Below are positions 16,831 through 26,082 of a DNA stretch of 64,000 nt, in pieces. The DNA lies in NCBI GenBank assembly GCA_034436155.1, contig DAOTVP010000079.1, positions 31,307-95,306 on the forward strand, given 5' to 3'. Source of the DNA: GCA-2794515 sp034436155 (lineage in GTDB: Bacteria > Chloroflexota > Anaerolineae > Aggregatilineales > Phototrophicaceae). The notes below the pieces were generated by a model. That model worked only from the letters and a program-made list of their open reading frames with translations. It had not been told where the DNA came from and searched no databases. The position numbers and the translations under genes were made by a program. Positions within the stretch are counted from its first letter, which is position 1. Each line of letters starts with the position of its first letter.

Positions 16831-19101
16831 ATGGACTTACTCTCAGGCTTAAACGACAAACAACAACAAGCCGTCACCGTTGGTGATGGCGCGGTTTTGG
16901 TTTTGGCAGGACCGGGCAGTGGCAAAACGCGCGTCCTGACGCATCGTATCGCCTACTTGATTTATCACAATCATGTCTCTCCAGAGACGATTATGGCGGT
17001 GACATTCACCAATAAAGCCGCAGGCGAGATGAAAGAGCGCATCATCAATCTATTGGGTGGACGTGTGGGTGGTTTGCAAATCGGCACATTTCATTCGATA
17101 TGCGCCCGATTACTCCGTAAAGAGGGTGATAATACCCGTTATGGTCACGATTTCAACATTTTTGATAGCGATGACCAACTCACGGTTATGCGCCAAGCCA
17201 TACGTGAATTGGCGGTCGATAGCAAAAAATTCTCGCCAGAACGCCTACGCTATGCCATATCCGCCGCTAAAAACAACCTCATCACGCCCGATGAATTCAC
17301 CCCTCTGGATTATTTCGGCGAGACAGTCGGCAGGGTGTATCCGCGTTATCAGAGCATTCTGCACGAAAATAACGCGATGGATTTTGACGACTTGCTCATG
17401 CAGATGGTGATGCTATTGCGAGATAACACCCAAGTACGGCAAAAATATCAGAATCGGATTCAGTATTTGCTCATCGATGAATTTCAAGATACCAACGCCG
17501 CCCAATATGCACTGGTGCAATTGTTGGGAGCGCCCCAAAATAATATTTTTGTGGTTGGCGATGAAGACCAAGCCATTTACGCCTTTCGCGGGGCAGATTA
17601 TCGCAATGTGGCGCAATTCCGCCGTGACCATCCCGATGCCACGCAAATCATCCTCGACCAAAATTATCGCTCGACCCAACGGGTGTTAAATGTGGCGCGG
17701 TCGCTCATCGAAAAAAATAAACACCGTACGCCTAAAGTGTTATTCACAGAGCGCAAAGGTGGCGCAAAGGTCATCGTCCAAGAGGCGTATAGCGAGAGTT
17801 TCGAGGCGCAATATGTGTTAGAACAAATCGAGGCATTGCGCCAAAAAGCCAAGTTGTCGTGGTCAGATTTCGCCATCATGTATCGCACCAACGCCCAATC
17901 GCGCTCATTTGAAGAGGCGTGCATCCGCGAGGGCATCCCCTATCGGCTAGTCGGCGGGGTTGGCTTCTATAAACGGCGCGAGGTGAAAGATCTAATCGCC
18001 TATTTGCGTGTGGTGAATAGCTCCACCGATAGAATCAGTTTAGAGCGCATTATCAACGTCCCCAAACGGGGCATCGGCGATAAATCGTACCGTAGTTTCA
18101 TGGAATGGGTGCAAAGTGATTGCGATAATTCGCTCCCAATCGCATTCGATCGCCTATCAACGCACGATTATGGCTCGCTCGCGCCCAAAACGGCACGCTT
18201 ATTTAGCGATTTCGTCACGTTAATTTATAAATGGCGCAAACTCGCCGCGCAGGGCAGTCTGACGGCATTATTCGATGACATTTTAGCCAGTTTGCATTTT
18301 AATTCATACCTGCGCGAAATCAGCGAAGACCGCAATCAAGAACAAGAACGCCAAGAAAATGTGCAAGAGCTACGCGGGTTATTGGTCTCGGCGCAAGCCC
18401 AAGCCCAAACCCTGAGCGAATTTTTAGCCGATATATCACTGGTGGCGGATACTGATGGCGAATCGCGGGAGCGCGATGCCGTCACTTTGCTCACGCTACA
18501 CGCCGCCAAAGGGTTGGAATTTACAACCGTGTTTTTGACGGGTGTCGAAGAGGGCTTACTCCCCCATTCACGCTCGTATGATGAACCCGAAGGCTTGGCA
18601 GAAGAACGCCGTTTGATGTATGTGGGCATCACCCGCGCCAAAGATTATTTGTATATCACACACGCTTTTCGGCGGACGCTGTTTGGCTCGAATCAGACGA
18701 CTATCCCGTCACAATTTTTATATGACCTCTCACCTGATGACATTGAGGGCATATCCCCCATGACGGAATTGCTCTTATCGGAACGCAAATTACGCCAACA
18801 GACCGTCTGGGATATTCCCACCACGCCCACCAAGCCGACACCCGCGCCAGAACCCCCGCCAACCATGCGCCAAATGGAAATTCGCGCACAAATCAAACCA
18901 TTTTCCGAGAAAAAAGCCGAAGCGAAGGCAATGTCATCCACACAATTCAATTCTGGTGATCGCGTGTCACATCCCAAATTCGGGCGCGGGACGGTACTGA
19001 TTAGCAAAACAGAGGGTGAAGTAGAAGAAGTGACGGTGGCATTTGATGATAGGCGCTTTGCGATTAAGACATTAGAGGCGGAATTTTTGCAGAAGGTATA
19101 A
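16831..19101 (+). CDS. pcrA: ATP-dependent DNA helicase PcrA/UvrD
   Basis: 756 aa SF1A helicase that unwinds DNA 3' to 5' in repair, removal of recombination proteins and transcription-replication conflicts. Motifs in order: Q-motif LNDKQQQAV; Walker A AGPGSGKT (about 30-37); motif Ia TFTNKAAGEM; motif II LLIDEFQDTN; motif III GDEDQAIYAFRGA; motif IV DQNYRST; motif V TLHAAKGLEF; motif VI YVGITRAKD. The C-terminal tail has the PcrA-type Tudor-like end (RVSHPKFGRGTV ... VAFDDRRFAIKTLEAEF) that contacts RNA polymerase in Gram-positives. Full length and monocistronic. SD AAAGGAT lies before ATG 16831. Confidence 0.97.
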   Translation: MDLLSGLNDKQQQAVTVGDGAVLVLAGPGSGKTRVLTHRIAYLIYHNHVSPETIMAVTFTNKAAGEMKERIINLLGGRVGGLQIGTFHSICARLLRKEGDNTRYGHDFNIFDSDDQLTVMRQAIRELAVDSKKFSPERLRYAISAAKNNLITPDEFTPLDYFGETVGRVYPRYQSILHENNAMDFDDLLMQMVMLLRDNTQVRQKYQNRIQYLLIDEFQDTNAAQYALVQLLGAPQNNIFVVGDEDQAIYAFRGADYRNVAQFRRDHPDATQIILDQNYRSTQRVLNVARSLIEKNKHRTPKVLFTERKGGAKVIVQEAYSESFEAQYVLEQIEALRQKAKLSWSDFAIMYRTNAQSRSFEEACIREGIPYRLVGGVGFYKRREVKDLIAYLRVVNSSTDRISLERIINVPKRGIGDKSYRSFMEWVQSDCDNSLPIAFDRLSTHDYGSLAPKTARLFSDFVTLIYKWRKLAAQGSLTALFDDILASLHFNSYLREISEDRNQEQERQENVQELRGLLVSAQAQAQTLSEFLADISLVADTDGESRERDAVTLLTLHAAKGLEFTTVFLTGVEEGLLPHSRSYDEPEGLAEERRLMYVGITRAKDYLYITHAFRRTLFGSNQTTIPSQFLYDLSPDDIEGISPMTELLLSERKLRQQTVWDIPTTPTKPTPAPEPPPTMRQMEIRAQIKPFSEKKAEAKAMSSTQFNSGDRVSHPKFGRGTVLISKTEGEVEEVTVAFDDRRFAIKTLEAEFLQKV

Positions 19102-19117
19102 AAGCAGAGATGTGGGT

Positions 19118-19140
19118 GAGTGCCATCGGCGCGTATATCC
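19118..19140. repeat. Second copy of the 23-base GCCATCGGCGCGTATATCC repeat
   Basis: GAGTGCCATCGGCGCG continuing TATATCC matches 4809-4831 with one mismatch. It lies just after pcrA. Here the outer arms of the hairpin differ from the first copy, so the shared part is the core and not the whole hairpin. Confidence 0.5.
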
Positions 19141-19243
19141 GCCAGTTGGTATAAATTGATTTATCCCCTCTCACTTGCTTGAAAATGTGCAATAGGGGAT
19201 AATGATAGAGTAAAATTCAGACAAACCTATATCGGAGCAATGG

Positions 19244-20935
19244 ATGGCTACTCCAAGAAGACCTCAAGATGATTTAATTGGTAAAACACTCGGACAGTTT
19301 GAGATTGCCGAAGAAATTGGGCGTGGGGGCATGGCAACCGTGTATAAAGCCCGCCAACGTTCCATGAATCGCGTTGTGGCGATTAAAGTATTGCCCCGCC
19401 AAATGCTCCATGACCCCGGATTTTATGAACGCTTCGAGCGCGAAGTGGATGTGATTTCGCACCTCGAACATCCCCACATTTTGCCGATTTACGATTACGG
19501 TCAAGAAGAGGGGTTGCCATATATCGCTATGCGCTATCTGGGCGGGGGCAGTTTGGAACAACGGATTCGGCGCGGGCAGGTGCGCGTGGAGGACATCGAA
19601 AAGCCGTTGAGCCAAGTCGCACAGGCATTAGATTATGCCCATCAACAAGGTATCATCCACCGCGACTTGAAACCGGGTAATATCATGCTCGATGAAAATG
19701 GCAATGCTTATCTGACCGATTTCGGCATCGCCCGCGTATTGGGCAGTGACCTGACAGGCAGTATGATTATCGGCACGCCCGCATACATGTCTCCCGAACA
19801 AGCCAACGGCTTGCCTGTGGATGGGCGCTCGGATATTTATTCGCTCGGTATTGTGTTGTATGAGTGGATAACAGGGCGCGGTCCGTATCAAGCAGAGACA
19901 CCGATGGCGGTGTTGCTCAAGCAAATCCAAGAACCGATGCCTTCGTTGCGCCAAATTCGGGGTGATATTCCGCAAGCGGTCGATGATGTCATCCAAAAAG
20001 CCACCGCCAAAAATCCCGATTATCGGTTTAGCTCGGCGGATGAATTGGCGCAAGCCTTCGCCAATGCTGTGCATGGCGTATCATTTCAAATATCGATGCC
20101 ACCACAAGCGAATAATATTCCCCTCGGTGGGAATGTCACCGCGCCTATCCCCACGCAATTGCCGATGATGAATAACACGCCGTATGGTAGCAATAATACC
20201 CCTTATCAATCAATTAGTGCGCCTTATCAATCTGGGCAAACCCCTTACCCGCCGTATTCGCAACCATATGCACCGAATCAGACAGGGCAAATCCAAAAAC
20301 GCAATAATATGCCCATCATCATCGGCGCAGTCGTGATTATCGTGTTGGCGATTGTTGGCGGTCTCGTGTTGATGAATGGCAACAATCCGCCACCAAACCC
20401 GAATGCGGGCATCCCCACCGCCTTCCCGCGCTCTACCGTGATTGAACAACCCCGTTATTCGATTTCGATGTTAGATGAACTCATTCCACAAGACACCATC
20501 CCGCTCAATTTTGTCGATTTATCCACAGGTGGGCAAATCATCCATGCGTGGCATGATGAAAATAACAGCGTTTTCATCGAATTGACCTTGATAGATAACG
20601 CCCTTGCTAATGGCGATGTGGATGAATTTGCCGATGCCTATGTCGAGGCGAATTATTCCAACAAAACAGGAATTCGCTTTTTGGATGAGGACGGTAGTGC
20701 CGAAGATGGTAGCGTGCGCGAAAGTTTCCGTTTGTTCGAGGTGGATGGTGATGCGCCCATTCAAGCCCCGCGCAATCTAACCATGACTTACCCTGGTCAA
20801 TTGGATGTGTTTTTCGTCCCGCGTGGCTCACATGTGGCGATCGTCAAGATGTATACATCCGATGTGACCGGTAATTTATATGTCACCCGTCTACAAGCCA
20901 TTCTCGATTCGTTGCGCGTCAAAGCGAGTGCCTAA
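19244..20935 (+). CDS. Transmembrane Ser/Thr protein kinase
   Basis: 563 aa. Kinase domain about 22-285: GRGGMATVYKA, VAIKVL, HRDLKPGNIM, DFGIARV, GTPAYMSPEQA. A low-complexity Asn/Thr/Pro/Tyr juxtamembrane linker with repeats of the NTPY/SAPYQS type spans about 300-345. One helix follows at about 350-372 (IIIGAVVIIVLAIVGGLVLM), then a 190-residue extracytoplasmic domain of unknown fold (DELIPQDTIPLNFVDLSTG). Start ATG 19244 has GGAG 6 bases upstream; a nearer ATG at 19240 is out of frame. The kinase core resembles the 11.9 kb kinase but the sensor is unrelated. A LysM lipoprotein gene follows after 4 bases. Confidence 0.95.
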   Translation: MATPRRPQDDLIGKTLGQFEIAEEIGRGGMATVYKARQRSMNRVVAIKVLPRQMLHDPGFYERFEREVDVISHLEHPHILPIYDYGQEEGLPYIAMRYLGGGSLEQRIRRGQVRVEDIEKPLSQVAQALDYAHQQGIIHRDLKPGNIMLDENGNAYLTDFGIARVLGSDLTGSMIIGTPAYMSPEQANGLPVDGRSDIYSLGIVLYEWITGRGPYQAETPMAVLLKQIQEPMPSLRQIRGDIPQAVDDVIQKATAKNPDYRFSSADELAQAFANAVHGVSFQISMPPQANNIPLGGNVTAPIPTQLPMMNNTPYGSNNTPYQSISAPYQSGQTPYPPYSQPYAPNQTGQIQKRNNMPIIIGAVVIIVLAIVGGLVLMNGNNPPPNPNAGIPTAFPRSTVIEQPRYSISMLDELIPQDTIPLNFVDLSTGGQIIHAWHDENNSVFIELTLIDNALANGDVDEFADAYVEANYSNKTGIRFLDEDGSAEDGSVRESFRLFEVDGDAPIQAPRNLTMTYPGQLDVFFVPRGSHVAIVKMYTSDVTGNLYVTRLQAILDSLRVKASA

Positions 20936-20939
20936 ACCG

Positions 20940-21254
20940 ATGCGTTATTGGCTCGTTTGTATACTATGTTTATTCATTTGTGGGGCGTGTACGCTCGAAA
21001 GTGATGCCCCACAAATGGACGGAAATTCATCTATCCCCACATGGGAGGTGCGTGGCGCGACCTTAACCGCCTGTTCGCCCCGTAGCGATTGGCAACCCTA
21101 CACCGTCGCCCGCAATGACAACCTGACGGTTATCGCCCAACGCTTCAATACCACTGTCGCAGAACTCGCCCAAGCCAATTGTCTGGCGAACCCCAACCGA
21201 TTGACACGCGGTCAGGTGTTATACGTCCCGCCACCACCGACACCGACACCCTAA
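20940..21254 (+). CDS. Small LysM-domain lipoprotein
   Basis: 104 aa from ATG 20940, four bases after the kinase stop. Lipoprotein signal peptide with lipobox FICGAC (Cys about 18). One LysM domain at about 55-98: YTVARNDNLTVIAQRFN...LAQANCLANPNRLTRGQVLYVP. LysM binds peptidoglycan or chitin-like glycans. Adjacent to the transmembrane kinase, so it could deliver a cell-wall signal to it; that is inference from position. The C-terminus ends in a Pro/Thr tail. Confidence 0.88.
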   Translation: MRYWLVCILCLFICGACTLESDAPQMDGNSSIPTWEVRGATLTACSPRSDWQPYTVARNDNLTVIAQRFNTTVAELAQANCLANPNRLTRGQVLYVPPPPTPTP

Positions 21255-21343
21255 AATCAGTCGTGAGGGGTAAGGTTGCGTGATGTTGCGCCCTCTTATA
21301 ATTATATTAACCCGCAAAAATAACCCTTTCAGGAGATGATTTT

Positions 21344-22045
21344 ATGACCACACTCACCAACCAGACCTACCTCATCACAGGGGCGAGTGGCAATGTGGGG
21401 CGTGCTGTGGCACATGCCTTTGCCCACGCAGGCGCAAATTTGGCGCTGGTCGATATAAAAATTGAACCCCTTCAATCGCTCATTGCCGATTTAGGTGGCG
21501 ATACCAACCGTTTTCGCGCTTTCACTGCCGATTTGAGCAACCCAGAAGCCATAGATACTCTTCTGAATGATGTGCATCAAGTGCATGGATTGGTGCATAC
21601 GGTTGGTGGGTTTGCGATGGGCGACCCCGTTCACGCAGGTAACATCGATGTATTCGACCGCATGATGAATCTGAATGCCCGAATTGTCTACTTGTTGGCG
21701 GGGAAGGTGGCTAATTACATGATAGGGCAGGGCGTAAAAGGGAGCATCAGTATTATGTTGGCGCGGTCTGGAAGTAAAGGCGCGAAAAATCAAGCCGCGT
21801 ATGTCGCCAGCAAAGCCGCCGCAACACGCATCATGGAGAGCATGGCAATCGAACTCAAAGAATACGGGATTCGCGTGAATGGTGTCTCGCCGAGCATTAT
21901 CGATACGCCACAAAATCGGTCATCTATGCCCAATGCCGATCCGAATAATTGGGTTAGCCCCGCCCAAATTGGTGATTTAATGGTCTTTTTAGCCACCAAC
22001 CAAGCCATGACAGGCGCGAATATCGAAATTAGTGCGTGGTCGTGA
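21344..22045 (+). CDS. Short-chain dehydrogenase/reductase family protein
   Basis: 233 aa Rossmann protein. Cofactor loop TGASGNVG at about 13-20, a DI acidic position after beta-2 suggesting NAD(H), HTVGG in place of NNAG, and the YVASK Tyr/Lys pair. The residue 13 before the active Tyr is Ala (LARSGSKG context), where classical SDRs have the catalytic Ser; nearby Ser residues at -9 and -11 might substitute. Activity is therefore uncertain. Good SD AGGAG before ATG. An OsmC gene follows after 74 bases on the same strand. Confidence 0.88.
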   Translation: MTTLTNQTYLITGASGNVGRAVAHAFAHAGANLALVDIKIEPLQSLIADLGGDTNRFRAFTADLSNPEAIDTLLNDVHQVHGLVHTVGGFAMGDPVHAGNIDVFDRMMNLNARIVYLLAGKVANYMIGQGVKGSISIMLARSGSKGAKNQAAYVASKAAATRIMESMAIELKEYGIRVNGVSPSIIDTPQNRSSMPNADPNNWVSPAQIGDLMVFLATNQAMTGANIEISAWS

Positions 22046-22119
22046 CAATTGTCATGTAAGCAAGATTGTTATAAACCTGTCTATATTGATATCTCGAATT
22101 ATCGTAAAGGATAGCCATC

Positions 22120-22542
22120 ATGGATAAAGTACAAGTCGTCTTAGATAACAATTATCGCACCACCATCAGCGCCCGCCATCATCAATTTTATTCCGATTCA
22201 CCCAATGAAGGGGGTAACGATACCGCATCTACACCCGAAGAGGTGTTGCTAGGTGCGTTGGGGTCGTGTATGGCGATGACCGCCAAAATGTATGCCAATC
22301 GTAAGGGATGGGCGTTAGAAAAGGTCGAGGTCACGCTCAGTCTGCAACGGTTTAACGGCAAAGATTATGCCGATTATTCGGGTGACGCGGCGTTTGTGCA
22401 TGAAATCACCGAGGATATCCAGTTTTTTGGTGATTTAGATGCCGATCAATTGGCACGGCTCAAAGAAATTTCGCATAAATGTCCCGTGCGCCGTGTGTTA
22501 TCGAACCCCGTTTTTTTCGTTGAGCCTGTGGTAGAGGGATAA
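22120..22542 (+). CDS. OsmC-family hydroperoxide-reducing protein
   Basis: 140 aa, the usual OsmC length. Two redox Cys residues in family context: LLGALGSCMAMTAKMYA (Cys about 51) and ISHKCPVRRVL (Cys about 125). OsmC/Ohr proteins reduce organic hydroperoxides with these two thiols, taking electrons from lipoyl-type donors. The SHKCPV second site favours the OsmC/YhfA branch over Ohr. SD AAAGGAT lies 9 bases before ATG. Follows the SDR gene and is followed by a cluster of three hairpins. Confidence 0.92.
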   Translation: MDKVQVVLDNNYRTTISARHHQFYSDSPNEGGNDTASTPEEVLLGALGSCMAMTAKMYANRKGWALEKVEVTLSLQRFNGKDYADYSGDAAFVHEITEDIQFFGDLDADQLARLKEISHKCPVRRVLSNPVFFVEPVVEG

Positions 22543-22557
22543 TGCTTGGTATAACGG

Positions 22558-22655
22558 TGGACGACATACACCCTTCGGGTGAGTTGTCCATTACACATAG
22601 CCTAGTTTTAGCGGTGTAATGGCTGACTAGAGGTTTTAACCTCGTATGTCAGCCA
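22558..22655. repeat. Chain of three contiguous hairpins between convergent genes
   Basis: Hairpin 1 at 22558-22590 (TGGACGAC ... GTTGTCCA with a CACCC-TTC-GGGTG tip); hairpin 2 at 22588-22622 (CCATTACAC ... GTGTAATGG); hairpin 3 at 22620-22655 (TGGCTGAC ... GTCAGCCA with inner GAGGTT/AACCTC). Each stem end is shared with the next (CCA, TGG). After hairpin 3 on the plus strand is CAAAAAAAT, so neither strand has a textbook terminator tail. Confidence 0.65.
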
Positions 22656-22666
22656 CAAAAAAATGG

Positions 22667-23845
22667 TTATACTTTCACCATCGGAATCTCAAATCCAAAT
22701 AGGCTACCCTTGCCTTCTGTGCTTTTGAAGATAAGCGTGCCATGATGACGGTCTATCACATTTTTCACCAGATATAATCCTAAGCCCGTCCCTTCGATAT
22801 GACGTGTCTGTTTGGATTTTGCCCGATAAAATGGCTGGAATAAGCTGGCTTGTTTATCTTTGGGGATACCATAACCGCTATCTATCACCTCAAACCGTGC
22901 ATAATCGCCTTGTGTAGAAACACGTACATCCACTACGCCACCTTCGGGGGTATATTTAATCGCATTGCTGATTAAATTGGCAATCGCCTCGCGCAGTTGT
23001 GCAATATCACCCAAAATATGCAACGCTGTTGGCACACATTTCAGCGTAAATATCAGCGATTTTTCTTTGGCTTGGGATTGATAATCGCGGAATAATCCCT
23101 CGACCATCGGCGTCAGTTCAACAGGGCTATATTCGGCGTGTTGCGCGTTTTGTTCGATGCGCTCCAACGACAAAATATCATCAATAATACGCCTCATGCG
23201 TTTGGTCGCGTTTCGCATATCATCTAAATGTTCACACAAGTCTTCTTTAGAAATAAAACTATTTTCGGCTTCTAATTTCATGGTCAGAACATCCACATTG
23301 GTGACAAACACCGCCAATGGAGCGCGTAAATCGTGTGCCGCCATGCGAATCATATCACTTTTGAGTTGTTCTAATTTATTGACTTTTTCAAAGAGGGTTT
23401 GTATTTCGTGGTATTGTCGGGCGCTTTCTTGAATTTGTTGCTCAATGGCTTGTTCGGCTAAACACCGTGAGGTGACATCTTGAACCAGGGCGTGGATAAA
23501 ATCATCGTTATACGGGATAATTCGATATTCCACCCATTTTTGTTCGCCATTTTGGGTCAGAATGGGATGGGGCATCGCTTGTTGTGCCAACAGTTCGTCT
23601 TCAAAATTGGCATAGTGTGGGGTATAACCATTTGGCACAAACAGGTGATACAAATCATTAAAATGTTGCCCGATAATGTCATCGAGGGTGTAACCGATAA
23701 TTTGAGATAAGGTGTCACTGGCATAAACCAGCGTGCCTTCACGATTAAAGGTGATGATAGCATAGCCTGCGATTTGTAAGACGTGTTGATGAAGTTGATA
23801 TGTGTATATGTCGTCTTGCATGAGTGGGATTTCTTTTGTATCCAT
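22667..23845 (-). CDS. Cytoplasmic PAS-domain histidine kinase
   Basis: 392 aa from ATG 23845; an in-frame TTG at 23875 and ATG 23821 are alternatives. PAS domain about 20-130 (VLQIAGYAIITFNREGTLVYAS, YTLDDIIGQHF). Coiled linker about 135-165. H-box DMIRMAAHDLRAPLAVF with the phospho-His. N-box LISNAIKYTPEGG, G1 DSGYGIP, F-box LFQPFYRA, G2 GTGLGLYLV. No membrane helix, so it senses an internal signal such as redox or a small ligand; no heme or flavin site is obvious. No response regulator is adjacent. Single gene with a long upstream spacer (23846-24037 contains nothing I recognise). Confidence 0.92.
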   Translation of the reverse strand: MDTKEIPLMQDDIYTYQLHQHVLQIAGYAIITFNREGTLVYASDTLSQIIGYTLDDIIGQHFNDLYHLFVPNGYTPHYANFEDELLAQQAMPHPILTQNGEQKWVEYRIIPYNDDFIHALVQDVTSRCLAEQAIEQQIQESARQYHEIQTLFEKVNKLEQLKSDMIRMAAHDLRAPLAVFVTNVDVLTMKLEAENSFISKEDLCEHLDDMRNATKRMRRIIDDILSLERIEQNAQHAEYSPVELTPMVEGLFRDYQSQAKEKSLIFTLKCVPTALHILGDIAQLREAIANLISNAIKYTPEGGVVDVRVSTQGDYARFEVIDSGYGIPKDKQASLFQPFYRAKSKQTRHIEGTGLGLYLVKNVIDRHHGTLIFKSTEGKGSLFGFEIPMVKV

Positions 23846-24037
23846 ATATCTATCTCGTGATATTGAATCAGGCAAGTTAAGGACATTATCCTATGAAAAC
23901 GGTAAAAATACAAGCGTTTATTAATAAAAAGATTGCATTATTACAATTTTGGGCTGTAATACGCACAAACAGACACATCCCAACCACATGAACGGATGAA
24001 TTTTTTATATTATATGCCGAAATAAAAAAAATGCTTG

Positions 24038-24988
24038 TTAGAGGATTGTTTTTCTGAAGTTCAGAGCCTGTTGTAAATCGTCTGCCATGCCAAGTTGCTT
24101 GAAGGCGATAATCACCTGTTGTAATTTGCGCCTGGCGCTAGGCAGATTCCCGCGTTGGGCTAAACTGACCACTTGTGCGAACATGGTGCGGGTGGTCTCT
24201 GCCTCGGCATTATAACGCCGAAAATTATCGATAGATGCCCGAAAATAATCATCGGGATTGGTCGAATAGGATGTATCTGATGGTGTGTGTACTGTGACGA
24301 TTGCGCCTATGGTGCGGTTCGCTAACCCAATCAGACGCGGGTCATCACTTTTTTGGGCGATTTCGTAGGCGCGTAATGCCTCGTCCCATGCCTCTTTATG
24401 ATGCCGATTTTGCAGATGAATCATCGCCATGCCATGATGAATTTCGCACAAGGGTGCGAGCGCCGCGTTGGGGTCATCCCATTTCTTCGAGAGCGATATG
24501 CCATTTTCAAATTCGATTTGTGCCTCATCCATCCGCCCCATCGCCACCAACACCAAACCGATATTCACCACCGCGAAGGTCTGTAGGTAAGATTGCGTGT
24601 GGATGTCGTCTAACCGACTCGCCTCTTCATACGCAGAACGATACAACCGAATCGCTTGGTCAAAATTGCCTTTATAGCGCCATGCCTCGCCTTCGGTTAA
24701 ATCTATCACGGCTAAACGATTGAAATCTTGATAGGGCGTTGCGAGGATGCGCGCCCGTTGTGCATGTTGGATACAGGCATCCAAATTTCCTCGCGTGAGT
24801 TGCAAATTGGCTAGAAGTTGCTCGGCACGCGCCTGATTAGCCTTATTTCTATCGGCACTGGCGCGTTGTACCAACACATAAAGTCGGGCAACCGCCTCGT
24901 TAAACAGCAATTTTCCCCCGCGCCATTCTGCCAGAATCGCTAAGCAGGCTTGATTAAATTCGGGGGTGGGTGGGGGTAAATCAGACAT
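24038..24988 (-). CDS. TPR-repeat protein, downstream copy of a tandem pair
   Basis: 316 aa, no signal peptide, all helical with about six TPR units (e.g. GEAWRYKGNFDQAIRLYRSAYEEA, MGRMDEAQIEFENGISL). Clearly paralogous to the next gene upstream along its whole length: both start with a PxPTPEFNQxCL motif and share the NRTxG, NPDDYF/DPDDYF and RTMFAQ segments near the end. Nine bases separate the two genes, so it is the second cistron. Likely a cytoplasmic scaffold or regulator; partner unknown. Confidence 0.85.
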   Translation of the reverse strand: MSDLPPPTPEFNQACLAILAEWRGGKLLFNEAVARLYVLVQRASADRNKANQARAEQLLANLQLTRGNLDACIQHAQRARILATPYQDFNRLAVIDLTEGEAWRYKGNFDQAIRLYRSAYEEASRLDDIHTQSYLQTFAVVNIGLVLVAMGRMDEAQIEFENGISLSKKWDDPNAALAPLCEIHHGMAMIHLQNRHHKEAWDEALRAYEIAQKSDDPRLIGLANRTIGAIVTVHTPSDTSYSTNPDDYFRASIDNFRRYNAEAETTRTMFAQVVSLAQRGNLPSARRKLQQVIIAFKQLGMADDLQQALNFRKTIL

Positions 24989-24997
24989 GTCTGCACG

Positions 24998-25951
24998 CTA
25001 CATCAACGACAGTTGGGCTTCTGCGGCGCGGGCGGCATCATCTACCATGCCGAGTTTGGTGAACATATCCATTACTTGTTGCAATTTTTTGGCGGCGGTG
25101 GTGCGTTTGCCCCGTTTGGCGAGGCTGATGGCTTGGGCGAACATCGTCCGCGCAATTTCGGCTTCAGCTTTCAGTTCTTGCAAAAATTTGATGGATAATT
25201 TGAAATAATCATCGGGGTCAGATGAAAAGCGCGAATCGGGCGCGGTTTTCAGTTCCGTCAATACCTCGCCCAGTGTGCGATTGGCATACCCTTTAATATG
25301 TAATTGATTCACCTGTTCGGCGACTTGCAAGGCTTCCATCGCTCGCATCCACGCCGCTTCGAGATTGCCTTCATTCAAGTGGATAACCGCCAGACCATGA
25401 TAAATCTCGCATAAAATTCCCGCGACATCTTGTTGTTGAATGTCCAGTTGGACGGCGAGTTTGAGGCTTTTGTTGAATACCGCGAATGCGTCTTCGTATT
25501 GTTTAAGCGCGAGTAAGACGAGTCCTTCGTTGGATGAAGCCAGCGTTTGCAGGCGTAAATCGCCGAATTGCTCCGCCACATCATACGCCGACCGATATAA
25601 CTTGGCGGCGCGGTTAAATTCACCCTTAAAGCGATAATTTTCGCCCTGATTCAGATCAATCGTAGCGACACGTTTCGGATTGCCTGCGCGGGCATATAAC
25701 GCACGCGCCTGCTCGTTATGGTAAATGCTCACATCCAGATTACCCCGATAATGTTGGATATACGCGATTAATTGCTGAACACGCCCCTGATTCACCAAAT
25801 GACCACTGGCATCGGCTTCTTGGGCGAGTTTATCGAGTTCGGCGAGGGCGTTTTCGTATGCCAATTGCCCACTGCTGAATTGATTGACAACATTCAGGCA
25901 CTTCTGATTAAATTCGGGGGTCGGTTCTGGAAGATTGGCTACCCTAACCAT
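24998..25951 (-). CDS. TPR-repeat protein, upstream copy of a tandem pair
   Basis: 317 aa, TPR solenoid (GENYRFKGEFNRAAKLYRSAYDVA, LKQYEDAFAVFNKSLKLA). First gene of the duplicated pair, with AAAGGAT upstream of ATG 25951. The shared motifs NRTLGEVLTEL, DPDDYFKLSIKFL and RTMFAQAISLAKRG are spaced as in the downstream copy. The copies are diverged enough to be an old duplication. No enzymatic domain. The upstream spacer 25952-26082 is AT-rich and holds no recognisable gene. Confidence 0.85.
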   Translation of the reverse strand: MVRVANLPEPTPEFNQKCLNVVNQFSSGQLAYENALAELDKLAQEADASGHLVNQGRVQQLIAYIQHYRGNLDVSIYHNEQARALYARAGNPKRVATIDLNQGENYRFKGEFNRAAKLYRSAYDVAEQFGDLRLQTLASSNEGLVLLALKQYEDAFAVFNKSLKLAVQLDIQQQDVAGILCEIYHGLAVIHLNEGNLEAAWMRAMEALQVAEQVNQLHIKGYANRTLGEVLTELKTAPDSRFSSDPDDYFKLSIKFLQELKAEAEIARTMFAQAISLAKRGKRTTAAKKLQQVMDMFTKLGMVDDAARAAEAQLSLM

Positions 25952-26082
25952 GATGTGGCTATCCTTTTATTAAACAAAACAACATCTTGTCTTAAAGATA
26001 ACCGAATTAGCGTTAAATTTCTAGTCCATTCAAAAAAATTTAACGAAAAATAAACCATTTACGCGCATTTTTGCATAACGAC

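Noticed and set aside
22558..22655. CRISPR array
   Set aside because: The hairpins differ from each other and there are no evenly spaced direct repeats.
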